The position numbers and the translations under genes are program-made. The notes beneath the pieces are model-generated. The model did not search any database. It was not told the origin of the DNA and saw nothing but the letters and a program-made list of their open reading frames with translations. Shown one piece after another: positions 20,937-30,990 of a DNA stretch of 64,000 nucleotides (position 1 is its first letter; every line of letters begins with the position of its first letter). This DNA comes from Ichthyophis bannanicus (Eukaryota; Chordata; Amphibia; Gymnophiona; Ichthyophiidae): contig CM066037.1 of assembly GCA_033557465.1 (NCBI GenBank), positions 519,180,686 through 519,244,685 on the forward strand, in the 5' to 3' direction.

Positions 20937-22052
20937 ATGGCTGCCAGTGGCTTTAAGAAGTGTGATCAGTGCAAGAAACTGATGTCTCTCACCGACACAC
21001 ACGACTGCTACCTCCGGTGCCTGGGTCCAGACCACGATTCTACGGTCTGTAGTCCCTGTGGCAAAATGTCTTCCAAGGCATTGCGGAGCCGTCAGCACCA
21101 GCGTGAGAGGATCTTCTCTGAGTCTGCCTCTGGACGGATCCGGACTTCGTCAGAGGTCTCGACGTCTCGGGAGTCTGACCCCGAACATCATAGGGGCTCC
21201 TCTGAAAGGGAGTCCCCCTCGAGGGAGCACCGAAGGAAGAAGAAAACCGCGAGGGCAGCATCGGTGGACGCTCTTGGCTCCTCAAGGGCCAGGTCGCATA
21301 GCCCCGATCGCCGTCCCGGGTCTTCGGAGTCGGAGAGGCCTGCCAAGCATCCTCGTGTAGAGTCGGAGGCCCCAAGTCACGTGAGTACTGTAGTCCACGT
21401 GGACTCTCCTCCAGGGGAGCCGACGTCGAGCCCGAGTCAGAGGCTGCTGGGTCTCCTGAGCTCGGACTCAGGTTGACGGCCTTGGAGAGCAGATTGTCTG
21501 CCTTCATGGAACAGCAGCGGGTGCTGATCGCCGGTCTCACTGGCGCATCTGCCCAGACCACCAGGACATCGACGTCCAAGTCGACCCCGGAGGCCAAACC
21601 GATCCTCGAGACCATGTGAACTCGAGTCGATCCTCGGCCGCGGTCACCCTCGGCCTCCCATTCGGGACTGAGGTCGTCGACGCCGGTTCCCTCGGCATCG
21701 GGGCAGATGCCGTCGGTGCCCGCCCACTCGGAGCCGCTCGATTCCTCCTCAGAGGAATCGGCGTGGGAGACGGAGGAGGAGGAGTCCCCTGACACCTTCC
21801 GGACTCGGTGCGTCCCTTCGGACTCACCGGGCTCCGAGCCTCGGACAAGGTCCCCCCCGGAGGATACTAGGTTCTCGGATTTCATACGGGACATGGCCAA
21901 GGCACTGCCATTCCCTGCGGACCCCGAGGAAGAGCCTCGAGCCAAGGAGCTCGAGGCTCTGTAGTATGACTCTCCTCCCAAGGAGGCCTTTACTGTTCCG
22001 GTTCCTCCGATGCTGGAGCGGTTGCTCTTCCGCATGTGGGAGGCGCCGATGT
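20937..22052 (+). pseudogene. DIRS-D gag-like ORF (frameshifted, 3' deleted)
   Basis: Starts with ATG at 20937 (MAASGFKKC...). The first ~40 residues carry regularly spaced Cys/His: C-x2-C-x9-H-x-C-x3-C-x4-H-x4-C-x2-C, also seen in elements F and G. A Ser/Arg-rich stretch follows (SPSREHRRKKK), then an acidic Ser/Glu region. The first frame ends at 21476, and later parts are in other frames. At about 22050 the gene jumps from MWEAPM straight to the RT N-terminus, losing roughly 850 bases present in element F. Presumed structural role; no capsid fold can be seen by eye. Confidence 0.75.
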
Positions 22053-23528
22053 TAAGTATCATCGAAAGGGGCTATCTGCTCCACTTCACCCAGATACCCC
22101 CCTCCTACTTTCCAGGGGAGCCTCCCTCTGCACAGAAACCTACTCCTTCAGGAGTTGGAAGGTCTACTAAGGGACCAGGTGGTGGAACCGGTGCCTCACC
22201 ACCTGGAAGGGCAAGGCTTCTACTCCAGGTACTTCCTGGTACCAAAAAGAACAGGAGGCCTCAGACCCATCCTCGACCTGAGAAATCTGAACAAGTTTCT
22301 GGAGAAGGAAAAGTTCAAGATGCTTACTCTTGGAATCTTACTGCCTTACCTCCAGCAGGGAGATAGGCTATGCTCCTTAGACCTGAAGGATGCTTATACT
22401 CACATCCTAATCCATCCAAGCCACAGACAATTCCTCAGATTTGTGGTGGGAGGAAAGCACTTCCAGTACAGAGTACTTCCTTTTGGCCTCACCTCCGCCC
22501 CCAGGGTTTTTACAAAATGTCTGGCGGTGGTTGCGGCCTACCTCAGGAACCAGGGGATCTTTGTGTTCCCTTACCTGGACGACTGGCTAATCAGAGGCCA
22601 GTCTCCACAAGAGGCCAGGCAGGCCACCTGCAGAACCATATCCCTGCTTCAGCACCTGGGGTTTGTTATAAACTTCCCAAAGTCCACTTTGGTCCCCTCA
22701 CAGGTCATGGAATTCATAGGGGCAAGGTTAGATACCATCCAAGCAAAGGCCTTTTTGCCTGTGGACAGAGCTCACAGGCTGATAAAGTTGGCCGGCCAAT
22801 TTCGGGCGAACTCTCTGGTCTCGGCCAGAAAATTCCTCCGGCTCTTAGGTCACATGGCTTCCACAGTGCATGGCACCCCACATGCCCGGCTACACATGAG
22901 GCCGGCTCAGTGGCACCTCCAGATGAAGTGACTGCAGGCCACAGGGAAGTTGTCAGACAGAATAAAGGTGTCCAAACTCTTGGTGGACTCCTTACGCTGG
23001 TGGAGGCATCTCCAAAATCTGGTCAGGGGTGTTCCTTTTCAGGCCTCCCCACACACTCAGGTACTGACAACCGATGCTTACCTGCAGGGCTGGGGGGCTC
23101 ACTGCCAGGGAGCCTGCACCCAAGGCCTGTGGTCTGCATGGGAGGCCGCCCAGCAGATCAACCTGTTGGAATTGAGGGCCATTCGGCTGGCCTTGCGGAC
23201 TTTCTCTTAGATCCTGTCTCACCAGTCTGTCCTAGTTCAGACGGACAACCAGGTGGCTATGTTCTACATCAACAAGCAGGGAGGCACGGGATCCAGACTT
23301 CTATGCCTGGAAGCACAAGCTCTCTGCTCCTGGGCTGTCACCCAGGGCATGACCCTCAAGGCAGTCTACCTCCCAGGCCAGGAAAACTACCTGGTGGACA
23401 GACTCAGCAGACTCCTGTAGCCTCACGAGTGGCAGTTGGATCCTCTGGTAGTTCAAAAGATCTTTCTGAAGTGGGGTCTTCTGACCATGGATCTTTTTGC
23501 CAGTCTGCTCAACAGGCAACTACCCCGG
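22053..23528 (+). pseudogene. DIRS-D RT and RNase H, first part (interrupted by DIRS-E)
   Basis: RT is open to TGA at 22929-22931, with SLDLKDAY and YLDDWLI. RNase H continues from about 22950 with LTTDAYLQGWG, LLELRAIRLAL, a stop at 23208, then a shifted frame with QTDNQVAMFYINKQGG and VDRLSR. It ends at LPRF, where DIRS-E begins, and resumes at 29131. Confidence 0.85.
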
Positions 23529-23531
23529 TTC

Positions 23532-23663
23532 CTTATCGCTTCTCCGGGCCAGTCCAGGGACAGGTAGGGTTGTCAATCCTCTATAGCAGCCTGAGGACTG
23601 AAGACTTCAAGTTTTCTTGAGAGGTGAAGCCACTCCCCCTGAGGGTAACCCAGCAGTCTTTCA
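23532..23663 (+). repeat. DIRS-E left inverted terminal repeat
   Basis: About 120 bases from 23544 (CTCCGGGCCAGTCCAGGGAC) to CCCAGCAGTCTT are the near-perfect inverse of 28966-29083. Confidence 0.9.
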
Positions 23664-24157
23664 GTCCTCAGCAGCTATAGAGGATCGAATCTCTGCTTCT
23701 CCCTCACTTCCATTCTTAGGATTTACCTCTATTTGTTATTTTCTTTAATATATATTAGCTCTAGCAGGGCTGATATTATTCTTGAGTCCTTCTTCTAAAT
23801 TTTGGGGTGCTGCGGCTTTAATGTAATTGGAGACGTCGAGTGAGTCACCCGGTGTGAGGCAGAGCCTGTCTCTTTCACCGTCTCCGTCGGCAGAGTGTTT
23901 GTCTGGGAGCCCCAGTTATGCCTCTGCCGCAAATGCTACCTCTGTAGACTCTTTCCCGCTGGCTGCGGGACTACCGGGTATGCTCCGGGGTTGCTAGATG
24001 CTATCGGTGAGTCTGTGAGTTAATTTATTTTGCACCGTTACGGTTCCCTGAGTCCTCCTGTCAGCGATTAGTTTTTACGGTACTGTTTCTGCTAACGCGG
24101 CATCACTTTTTCGGCAGAATCGGCTTTGTTCTTGTTTTTTCCCCACGTTGTTTCTAC
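23664..24157 (+). promoter_or_regulatory. DIRS-E 5' untranslated / presumed promoter region
   Basis: About 490 bases between the terminal repeat and the gag ATG, with no coding match. A promoter is expected here by element architecture; no core motif was identified. Confidence 0.35.
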
Positions 24158-25615
24158 ATGGCAGACAAGCCAGTAAATAAGGTAGAGGAGCCTTCTTTAC
24201 CCGCCGAAAAGGCGGGAAAGTCGGCCATCTTGTCGGCGCCGGTCGGCACTACGGCAGAGCAGCCTCGGCCGCACAAACGAAAGGCTAAGTCATCTAAAGA
24301 CCCTGTTCGTGTAGAAAAGCCTGCACACCCCAATGTACTGGCTCAGGGGGACGTAACTGCCTTTTTCTCGCCAGAATTTATATTGGCGATGCACAAGGCC
24401 TTTTTGCTTAAATCGGCACAGCCGGAGCAGCCTGCAGCGTTTCCCTATCTGGACACACTCTCTCCTAAGGAACAGGGTGCAGAGGATCCTGGAGAGGGGA
24501 CTTCTAAGCTTAAGGAAGTGTTTGGAGATCAGTTGGACCCTGGTCTATCCCGTGAGGCTGTATTCCTCAGTCAGGGGGAAACAGAGGGGTTAGCAGAATC
24601 CACTTTAGATCCGGATACAGAGGAATTGGAGGAGGGGGAGATTGCCCCTGGGGAGGATCCTAATGTTTTCAGGGTCTTCCATAAGGAGGAGCTAGCTGCT
24701 CTTATAGCGCAATCTCTGGCGGCTCTCCACCTGCTTCCTCCTTCTTCCTCTCAGGAGCCCTTAGAAGATCCGTTGCTGCAGGGGTTTAAGACTCAGCAAC
24801 GCTGTTTTCCCATGCATCGGGTTATTAAGTAGATGATAGATTCGGAATGGGAATGCCCTGAGGCTACTCTGCGAGGGGGCCGCGCCTTGGCTCGACTGTA
24901 CCCTCTTCCGCAAGAAGAAAGAGATTTATTGCGCATGCCTAAGGTGGATGCCTTAGTCTCAGCGGTGACTAAGAAGACTACCATCCCTGTAGAAGGGGCA
25001 GCGGCGCTTAAGGATCTCCAGGATAGGAAACTGGAAATTCTTCTCAAGCAGGCTTTTGATTCTAGCGCTTTAGCGCTGCAAGTGGCTGTTTGTGGAGCTT
25101 ATGTTTCTCGGGCGTCCATTCGCTGGCTGCAGGGGGACACGACTGCGGAGTCCCTGTCGGAGGTTCCAGACAATGCGAAGTTGGAATCGGCCGCTGCTTA
25201 TACCGCGGATGCTTTTTATGATTTGCTGCGGATTGCAGCAAAAACCATGGCCTCTATGGTAGCGGCCAGGCGTCTCCTCTGGTTGCGTAACTGGTCGGCG
25301 GATGTTTCCTTGAAGGTCCGACTTAGTAAGCTGCCTTTTAAGGGGAAGTTACTTTTTGGGGAAGCCTTGGAAAAAATTGTCAAGGATTTAGGTGACTCGA
25401 AGGGCGGACGTTTGCCTGAGGATAGGCCTAGGCCGCTGCGAAGTTCTGGTCCTCTTCGGGGCTCCGCTCGGGATTCCCGCAGGTTTCGTGGAGCGCGCTT
25501 TGCGCCCTATTCTAGGGGACGGTCCAGTTTTCGTGGTCAGTCCTTTCGAGGAGCCAGAAGTTTTGGCCGATCTTATGGGACGGTCTCCCAACCTTCCATT
25601 AAAAAGTCGCAATGA
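24158..25615 (+). pseudogene. DIRS-E gag-like ORF with one in-frame TAG
   Basis: ATG at 24158 (MADKPVNKVEEP) opens a frame of about 485 codons, interrupted once by TAG at 24830-24832 and ending at TGA 25613-25615. The N-part is acidic (EELEEGEIAPGEDP). The middle has an Ala/Leu-rich helical region. The C-part is rich in Arg/Gly/Phe (RFRGARFAPYSRGRSSFRG), suiting RNA binding. It lacks the Cys/His motif of the other DIRS gags. Apart from the single stop it reads cleanly, so the lesion may be recent. The overlap with the RT frame (from 25392) is usual for the group. Confidence 0.75.
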
Positions 25616-27515
25616 AGGTCTGCTGGTCCAGGCGTTAGTTCCTGTAGGTGGGCGCCTGCAAAAGTTTCTAGCAGCCTGGGCCGCAATCACTTCGGACAAA
25701 TGGGTTTTGGAAGTAATTCAGAAGGGCTATGCTCTGGACTTCGCCTGCCCTTTACCACCCGCCTTTGTAATGTCCCCTTGTGCGCCCGGTCTGAAGATGC
25801 AAGCCATTTCGGAGACGCTCGCCCGTCTTTTTCAGCTGCAGGCGATCGTTCCTGTGCCACTGGACCAATACGGCTGCGGTCGATACTCGATCTATTTTGT
25901 GGTTCCCAAAAAGGAGGGTTCTTTTCGTCCCGTTCTAGATCTCAAAGGAGTAAACCGTACTTTGCGGGTGCCACACTTTCGCATGGAAACCTTGCGCACG
26001 GTGATTCGGGCGGTGCAGCCGGGAGAATTTCTCTCGTCCATAGATCTCACAGAGGCTTATCTTCATATACCGATCAGACAATCTCATCAGCGCTATTTAC
26101 GTTTCGCTCTTCCGATGGGGCATTTCCAATTTCGCGCCCTGCCGTTCGGTCTAGCGACAGCTCCACGTACTTTCACGAAACTGATGGTGGTGGTAGCGGC
26201 GGCGCTTCGAAAAGAGGGTATCCGGGTGCATCCATATCTCGACGATTGGTTGATCCGGGCCGATTCTCGGGCAGCGTTGGCATCGGCGACGGCTCGCGTG
26301 GTTCAGCTTCTCGAACAACTCGGTTGGGTGATCAATCACACCAAGAGCCATTTGTTACCAGGGCGGCAGCTAACTTATCTCGGAGCCTGCTTCGACACGG
26401 CACGCGGGACGGTCTTTTTGCCCGATCCGCGGGTGCAGAAGCTCTTGCGTCAGGTCCAAGCTTTTCTGTGTCTTCCGGCGCCGTCGGCATGGACCTATTT
26501 GCAGCTTTTGGGGTCCATGGCGGCGACTCTGGATATGGTTCCGTGGGCCAAAGCCCACATGCGACCTTTGCAGCAAGCGCTTCTTTCCCGATGGTCGCCG
26601 CAACTTCACCTTCTCTCCCAGCGCCTTCCCTGTCCAGAACAGGTGCGGCTCAGTCTGCAGTGGTGGTTAGTTCCGGAACATCTTACGGCGGGGGTTCCTT
26701 TACAGGAGCCCTCGTGGGTATTGGTTACCACCGATGCCAGTCTCTCGGGCTGGGTAGCTCATTGTCAGACGCGAGTCGCTCAAGGTTCGTGGTCTCCCGA
26801 AGAGAGTTCGTGGTCGATCAATCGTCTGGAGCTGCGTGCAGTTCGCCTCGCCCTGTTGCACTTCGCAGACTTGCTCAAGGGTACTGCGGTCAAGATTTTC
26901 TCCAACAATGCAGTGACAGTCGCTTATATCAATCGTCAAGGCGGCACCAAGTCTCTCGCTCTCCTGTCCGAATGTCAAGAATTAATGGTTTGGGCGGAAT
27001 CCAATCTCACAGCGATCTCCGCAGCACATGTCGCGGGCAAGGACAATGTGCAAGCCGATTATCTCAGCCGCAATGTCCTCGATCCCGGAGAATGGGAACT
27101 GAACGCGGCAGTTTATCACGAGCTGACTTTGCGTTGGGGGTCTCCAGTAATGGATCTGATGGCGACGTTTGCCAATGCCAAAGCCAGTCGGTTCTTCAGC
27201 AGGTGCAGAGAACGCATGTCCGAGGGGCTCGATGCTCTAGTGCAACAGTGGCCGCGGGACTCCCTATTGTACGTTTTCCCTCCTTGGCCGATGTTGAGTC
27301 GGGTCATTCAGCGGATCGCACACCACCGCGGGAGGGTGATTCTTATTGCACCGGATTGGCCTCGTCGTCCCTGGTATGCCGTTCTCGTTCGGCTTCTCAT
27401 AGCTCCACCTTGGCCGCTTCCGGTTCGTATCAATCTGTTACATCAGGGTCCAATTCTAATGCCCAGGGTGGATCGATTCTTACTTACGGCTTGGCTCTTG
27501 AAAGGGCTCGCTTAA
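25392..27515 (+). CDS. DIRS-E reverse transcriptase / RNase H
   Basis: A single open frame of 707 codons; the real RT start is uncertain because its first ~75 codons overlap gag. RT motifs: FVVPKKEGSFRPVLDLKGVN, SIDLTEAYLHIPI, ALPFGLATAPRTF and the YLDDWLI catalytic box. RNase H motifs: TTDASLSGW, RLELRAVRLAL, and QADYLSRN. The third acidic position reads SNN (codon AAC at 26904-26906) where other copies have TDN, so a catalytic Asp looks replaced by Asn. It overlaps the recombinase frame at the 3' end. Confidence 0.85.
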   Translation: MTRRADVCLRIGLGRCEVLVLFGAPLGIPAGFVERALRPILGDGPVFVVSPFEEPEVLADLMGRSPNLPLKSRNEGLLVQALVPVGGRLQKFLAAWAAITSDKWVLEVIQKGYALDFACPLPPAFVMSPCAPGLKMQAISETLARLFQLQAIVPVPLDQYGCGRYSIYFVVPKKEGSFRPVLDLKGVNRTLRVPHFRMETLRTVIRAVQPGEFLSSIDLTEAYLHIPIRQSHQRYLRFALPMGHFQFRALPFGLATAPRTFTKLMVVVAAALRKEGIRVHPYLDDWLIRADSRAALASATARVVQLLEQLGWVINHTKSHLLPGRQLTYLGACFDTARGTVFLPDPRVQKLLRQVQAFLCLPAPSAWTYLQLLGSMAATLDMVPWAKAHMRPLQQALLSRWSPQLHLLSQRLPCPEQVRLSLQWWLVPEHLTAGVPLQEPSWVLVTTDASLSGWVAHCQTRVAQGSWSPEESSWSINRLELRAVRLALLHFADLLKGTAVKIFSNNAVTVAYINRQGGTKSLALLSECQELMVWAESNLTAISAAHVAGKDNVQADYLSRNVLDPGEWELNAAVYHELTLRWGSPVMDLMATFANAKASRFFSRCRERMSEGLDALVQQWPRDSLLYVFPPWPMLSRVIQRIAHHRGRVILIAPDWPRRPWYAVLVRLLIAPPWPLPVRINLLHQGPILMPRVDRFLLTAWLLKGLA

Positions 27516-28552
27516 AGCGCAAGGGTTATGCGGATTCCGTAGTAGAGACCTTGCTTCAATCAAAAAGACCGACGACCTCGCTGGCCTATGTGCGCGTCTG
27601 GCGTCTCTTTGAATTCTGGTGTGCTCAGCGCCATATTCTGCCTATGTCGTCTACCTTACCTCAGCTCCTCCTTTTCCTTCAGCATGGCTTGGACAAAGGT
27701 TTAGCTCTCAGTACCCTTAAGGTTCATATAGCCGCGCTTGCTTGTTTTCGGGGTTCCGTGCAGCGTCGCCGTCTGTCGGCGCTTCCTGATGTGCAACGCT
27801 TTCTACGAGCGGCAAAGATACTCCGTCCTCCAGTGCCCCCCATCGTTCCTCCTTGGGATTTGAATGTGGTTTTGGAGACTTTTTCCCAGTCCACCTTGGC
27901 TTCAATCAGCTCTGGTGAGGTCCGCGAATGTTCTTGGAAAACCGCCTTTTTGGTCGCCTTGTGCTCGGCTCGCCGGATTTCAGACTTGCAGGCGTTATCT
28001 TGCCGAGAGCCGTATCTTCAATTTCTGCCGGAACGAGTGTTGTTACGAACCGTACCTTCCTATTTGCCTAAAGTGCTGTCTGTTTTCCATGTTAAGCGGT
28101 AGCCTTGCCAGTGTTTACGGATAGCTCCAGTACTCCCATGGATCGGGCTCTCAGACGTTTGGATCTTGGCAGAGGTCTTATGTACGTACCTGCGCATTTC
28201 CAAGTCCTTTCGGAAAACGGATAGACTCTTTGTCCAATACGCCGGGTCTCGTAAGGGTTTACCAGCCTCCAAGTCCACCATAGCTCGTTGGGTTCGCTGT
28301 GCTATTGTAGAGGCTTACTCGGCTAAGGGGCTTTCGCCACCGGTGGGGTTAAGGGCTCATTCTACTCGAGCTCTAGCCACTTCTTGGGCGGAGTTTGCTT
28401 TTGTGCCGCCAGTAGATATCTGCAGAGCAGCAACGTGGTCTTCATTGCATTCTTTCACCAAGCATTACAGATTGGATGTTCAAGCCCGGGACGATGCGAA
28501 AGTGGGGGCTTCGGCTCTTATCGCAGGGCTTGCGGGTCCCTCCCATATTTAG
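27440..28552 (+). pseudogene. DIRS-E tyrosine recombinase (two compensating frameshifts)
   Basis: N-terminal DNA-binding part (RPTTSLAYVRVWRLFEFWCA) and catalytic Arg in SARRISDLQAL are in frame up to TAG 28100-28102. Family-like residues (ALPVFTDSSS, MDRALRRLDLG) continue one frame over. From about 28180 the original frame resumes with YLRISKSFRKTDRLFVQY, His-x-x-Arg in RAHSTRALA and Tyr in KHYRLD, ending at TAG 28550-28552. So one base was lost near 28098 and one gained near 28175, leaving all catalytic residues present but the protein broken. Confidence 0.85.
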
Positions 28553-28568
28553 GTACTGCTTTGGTACT

Positions 28569-28675
28569 GCCCTACCTGTCCCTGGACTGGCCCGGAGAAG
28601 CGATAAGGAATATGAAATTAGGTCTTACCTGCTAATTATCTTTTCCTTGAGCTTTCTCCAGGCCAGTCCAGGGTC
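28569..28675 (+). repeat. DIRS-E internal complementary region
   Basis: The left half, up to GATAAG, is complementary to the left terminus. The right half, from TATGAAATTAGG, is complementary to the right terminus. GAA at 28608-28610 is the shared trinucleotide. An A-rich run follows at 28817-28852. Confidence 0.9.
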
Positions 28676-28965
28676 CCACCTCTTGCGGTTTGTAGGTCTT
28701 TTTGTTTCTATACGGCAGAGCTACACCGTTTGTCAGGCTTACGTCCGTGAGACGGGTCATAACTGGGGCTTTCAGATTTCATTCAGTGCAGACTCAGCTT
28801 CTGTTCTACTAGTTTAAAAAAAAAAAAAAACAACAAAAAAAAAAAAAACATTATAGGAGCCCGGTTGGTGGCTTATACATTTTTCAAGGACTTTGGAACC
28901 TTATCAGTGTTACAGGGTTAATCTGGTTTTCTCAGTTATTTTCTTTTAGTTGCTTTGTCATGAGA

Positions 28966-29127
28966 AGACTGCTGGGTTACCCTCAGGGGGAGTGGCTTCA
29001 CCTCTCAAGAAAACTTGAAGTCTTCAGTCCTCAGGCTGCTATAGAGGATTGACAACCCTACCTGTCCCTGGACTGGCCCGGAGAAAGCTCAAGGAAAGAT
29101 AATTAGCAGGTAAGACCTAATTTCATA
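28966..29127 (+). repeat. DIRS-E right inverted terminal repeat
   Basis: Inverse of the left repeat to 29083, then a unique 45-base end (GCTCAAGGAAAGATAATTAG ... TTTCATA) that the ICR also encodes. The extra outer sequence makes the right repeat longer than the left, as in DIRS1-type elements. Confidence 0.9.
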
Positions 29128-29130
29128 TTC

Positions 29131-29445
29131 TGTTCCAAGCAACTGCATTCCTTGAGAACAGCGCCAGATGCATTCCTGATCCCTTGGTCAGGGGGTCTGC
29201 TGTATGCCTTTCCTCCCACACCTCTGGTGGCCCGGACTCTCTTCAAAATTCAGCAGGACCGAGCCACGGTGATCCTGATAGCCCCCAGGTGGCCCAGGCA
29301 GCCGTGGTTCCCTCTTCTTCTGCAGTTGGCGGTGGATACTCCACTTCCTCTGGGGTTGCAACCTGACCTTCTGACTCAGGACCAGGGGTCCCTCTTGCAT
29401 CCCAACCTCAAATCCCCAATTTGATGGCCTGGCTGCTGAAAGGCT
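29131..29445 (+). pseudogene. DIRS-D RT-RNase H, C-terminal part after DIRS-E
   Basis: Resumes with CSKQLHSL, then APDAFLIPWSGGLLYAFPPTP and WPRQPWFPLLLQL, the usual C-terminal region shared by all copies here. Confidence 0.85.
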
Positions 29446-30484
29446 AGGCCTTGCTCCCTTGCTCCTATCTAGGGAGGTTGAAGAGGTGGTGTTGGCCTCC
29501 AGGAAGCATTCCACCAGGAAGGCCTATGCTCTAAAGTGGCGTAGGTTCTCTACTTGGTGTTCTCAACAGCAAGAGGACCCTTTCTCCTGCTCTGTCCAGG
29601 TGGTGCTTCAATACCTGCTCCACCTTTCCAACCTAGGACTTCAGTCCAACTCTGTCCGGGTTCACCTCAGTGCCCTCTCAGCTCACCACTTGCAGGTAGA
29701 TGGACAATCTCTCTCAGGCCACCCTCTGGTGTCCCGTTTTCTAAGAGGCCTGCTTCTGCTTAAGCCTCCTATTCATCCACCTGCCCCTGAGTGGGATCTC
29801 AGTGTGGTCTTGCAGCAACTGACTCGCCCATCTTTTGAGCCGATGGCAACCTACCATTTACGTTTCCTCTCCTGGAAGGTGGTGTTCCTTGTGGCACTCA
29901 CCTCGGCTAGGTGGGTGAGTGAGCTTCAGGCCCTGGTCTCGGTTAGGCCGTATACCAGGTTCTATAGGAACAGGGTAGTCTTGCGGACTCATCCTAAGTT
30001 CCTTCCAAAGGTGGTGTCCTCCTTCCACCTCAACCAGGAGGTGGTACTTCCAACATTCTTTCCTAGGCCGCACGCCAGTAGGGCAGAGACTGTCTTGCAT
30101 ACCCTGGATTGTAGAAGGGCGCTGTCCTTTTACCTTGAACGTACGCAGGGGCATAGAAGGGCTTCTCAGCTCTTCATTTCCTTTGACCCTAGTAAATTGG
30201 GGTTGCCTGTCACTAAGCGTACGTTGTCCATCTGGGTGGCAGACTGTATCGCCTGGGCGTACAGGTCAGCCGGCCTCTCCCTGGAGGGTCGAGTCATGGC
30301 CCACCGAGTTAGGGTAAAGGCTGCATCAGTAGCTCTCTTCTGCTCTGTTCCGTTGGAAGACATCTGCCGGGCTGCTACTTGGTCTTCAAGCCAGACTTTT
30401 GCGGACCACTACTGCCTCGAGAGGGAGTCCCGTAGGGAAAGTGCTTTCGGGCAAGCGGTACTCCGTAATCTCTTTGAGGTTTAG
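29446..30484 (+). pseudogene. DIRS-D tyrosine recombinase with catalytic Arg changed to Trp
   Basis: Open from about 29446 to TAG 30482-30484. It has the SAM-like N-part (KAYALKWRRFSTWC), His-x-x-Arg (AHRVRVKA) and Tyr (DHYCLE). The first catalytic Arg region reads SARWVSELQ where copies A, B and G have SARR.SELQ. In the usual TGxRxxEL alignment the Trp falls on the catalytic Arg. The TGG codon is one CpG-type change from CGG. The frame is intact, but the enzyme should be inactive. Confidence 0.8.
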
Positions 30485-30620
30485 GCAACTCCTACCCTCC
30501 GGCCCTGGTGTTGGGCTACCGTTCAGGTGTGGTCTCAGAGAAGATTCTCTCACTGTTGCTGGGGCTCTAGAGGGAGCTCTATTTTTCAGCCTAGGTTCCT
30601 GGTAGCCCAGAGCTAGGGAG

Positions 30621-30987
30621 TCACCCATATATGAGGACTGACTTCCTGCTTGGTCCTGGAGAAAGAGTAGTTACTCACCTGTAACAGGTGTTCTCCAGGA
30701 GCAGCAAGAATCAGTCCTCACGACCCACCCTCCTCCCCTTGGAGTTGCAGTTGTCTATAGTTCATTTTCTTTTTTTGTGCTGTCTTTTAGCTATGTCATT
30801 TGACTGAGCAAGATGGCACCTTTGGGTGGGAAGGGGACCGCGCATGCGTGCCTGCATTCCCAAAGGCTTTCTTTAAAAGCTGGGGAAATGCTCCGCATGG
30901 GGGCTCCGTCGACGCCAACGTCACCCATATGTGAGGACTGATTCCTGCTGCTCCTGGAGAACACCTGTTACAGGTGAGTAACTACTC
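30621..30987 (+). repeat. DIRS-D internal complementary region (30621-30724) and right terminal repeat (about 30800-30987)
   Basis: The joint GGAGAAAGAGTAG (AAA 30662-30664) matches the real ends of D. The terminal repeat contains ACTGAGCAAGATGG, CTCCGTCGACGCC and the end palindrome ACCTGTTACAGGT. Confidence 0.85.
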
Positions 30988-30990
30988 TTT

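Larger units (their letters stand above)
23529..29130 (+). mobile_element. DIRS-E, full-length DIRS of a different subfamily, nested in DIRS-D
   Basis: The borders are TTC (23529-23531) then CTTATCGCTTCTCCGGGCC on the left, and CCTAATTTCATA then TTC (29128-29130) on the right. The ICR joint GATAAGGAATATGAAA is the exact complement of a joint ...TCATA-TTC-CTTATC. Taking E out leaves CCGG-TTC-TGTTCC, which continues the DIRS-D reading LPRF-CS. Length is about 5.6 kb with all genes and both terminal repeats. Protein and terminal sequences differ clearly from A, B, D, F and G. Confidence 0.92.
20571..30990 (+). mobile_element. DIRS-D, complete ends, interrupted by DIRS-E
   Basis: The left border is TTT (20571-20573) followed by CTCCAGTACCAAGCAGG. 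The right border is GTAACTACTC followed by TTT (30988-30990). The ICR joint (GGAGAAAGAGTAG) predicts exactly this TTT circle joint. Removing D restores intron sequence with a single TTT. Without E the element is about 4.8 kb, with an internal deletion in gag and point lesions in RNase H and recombinase. Confidence 0.9.
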
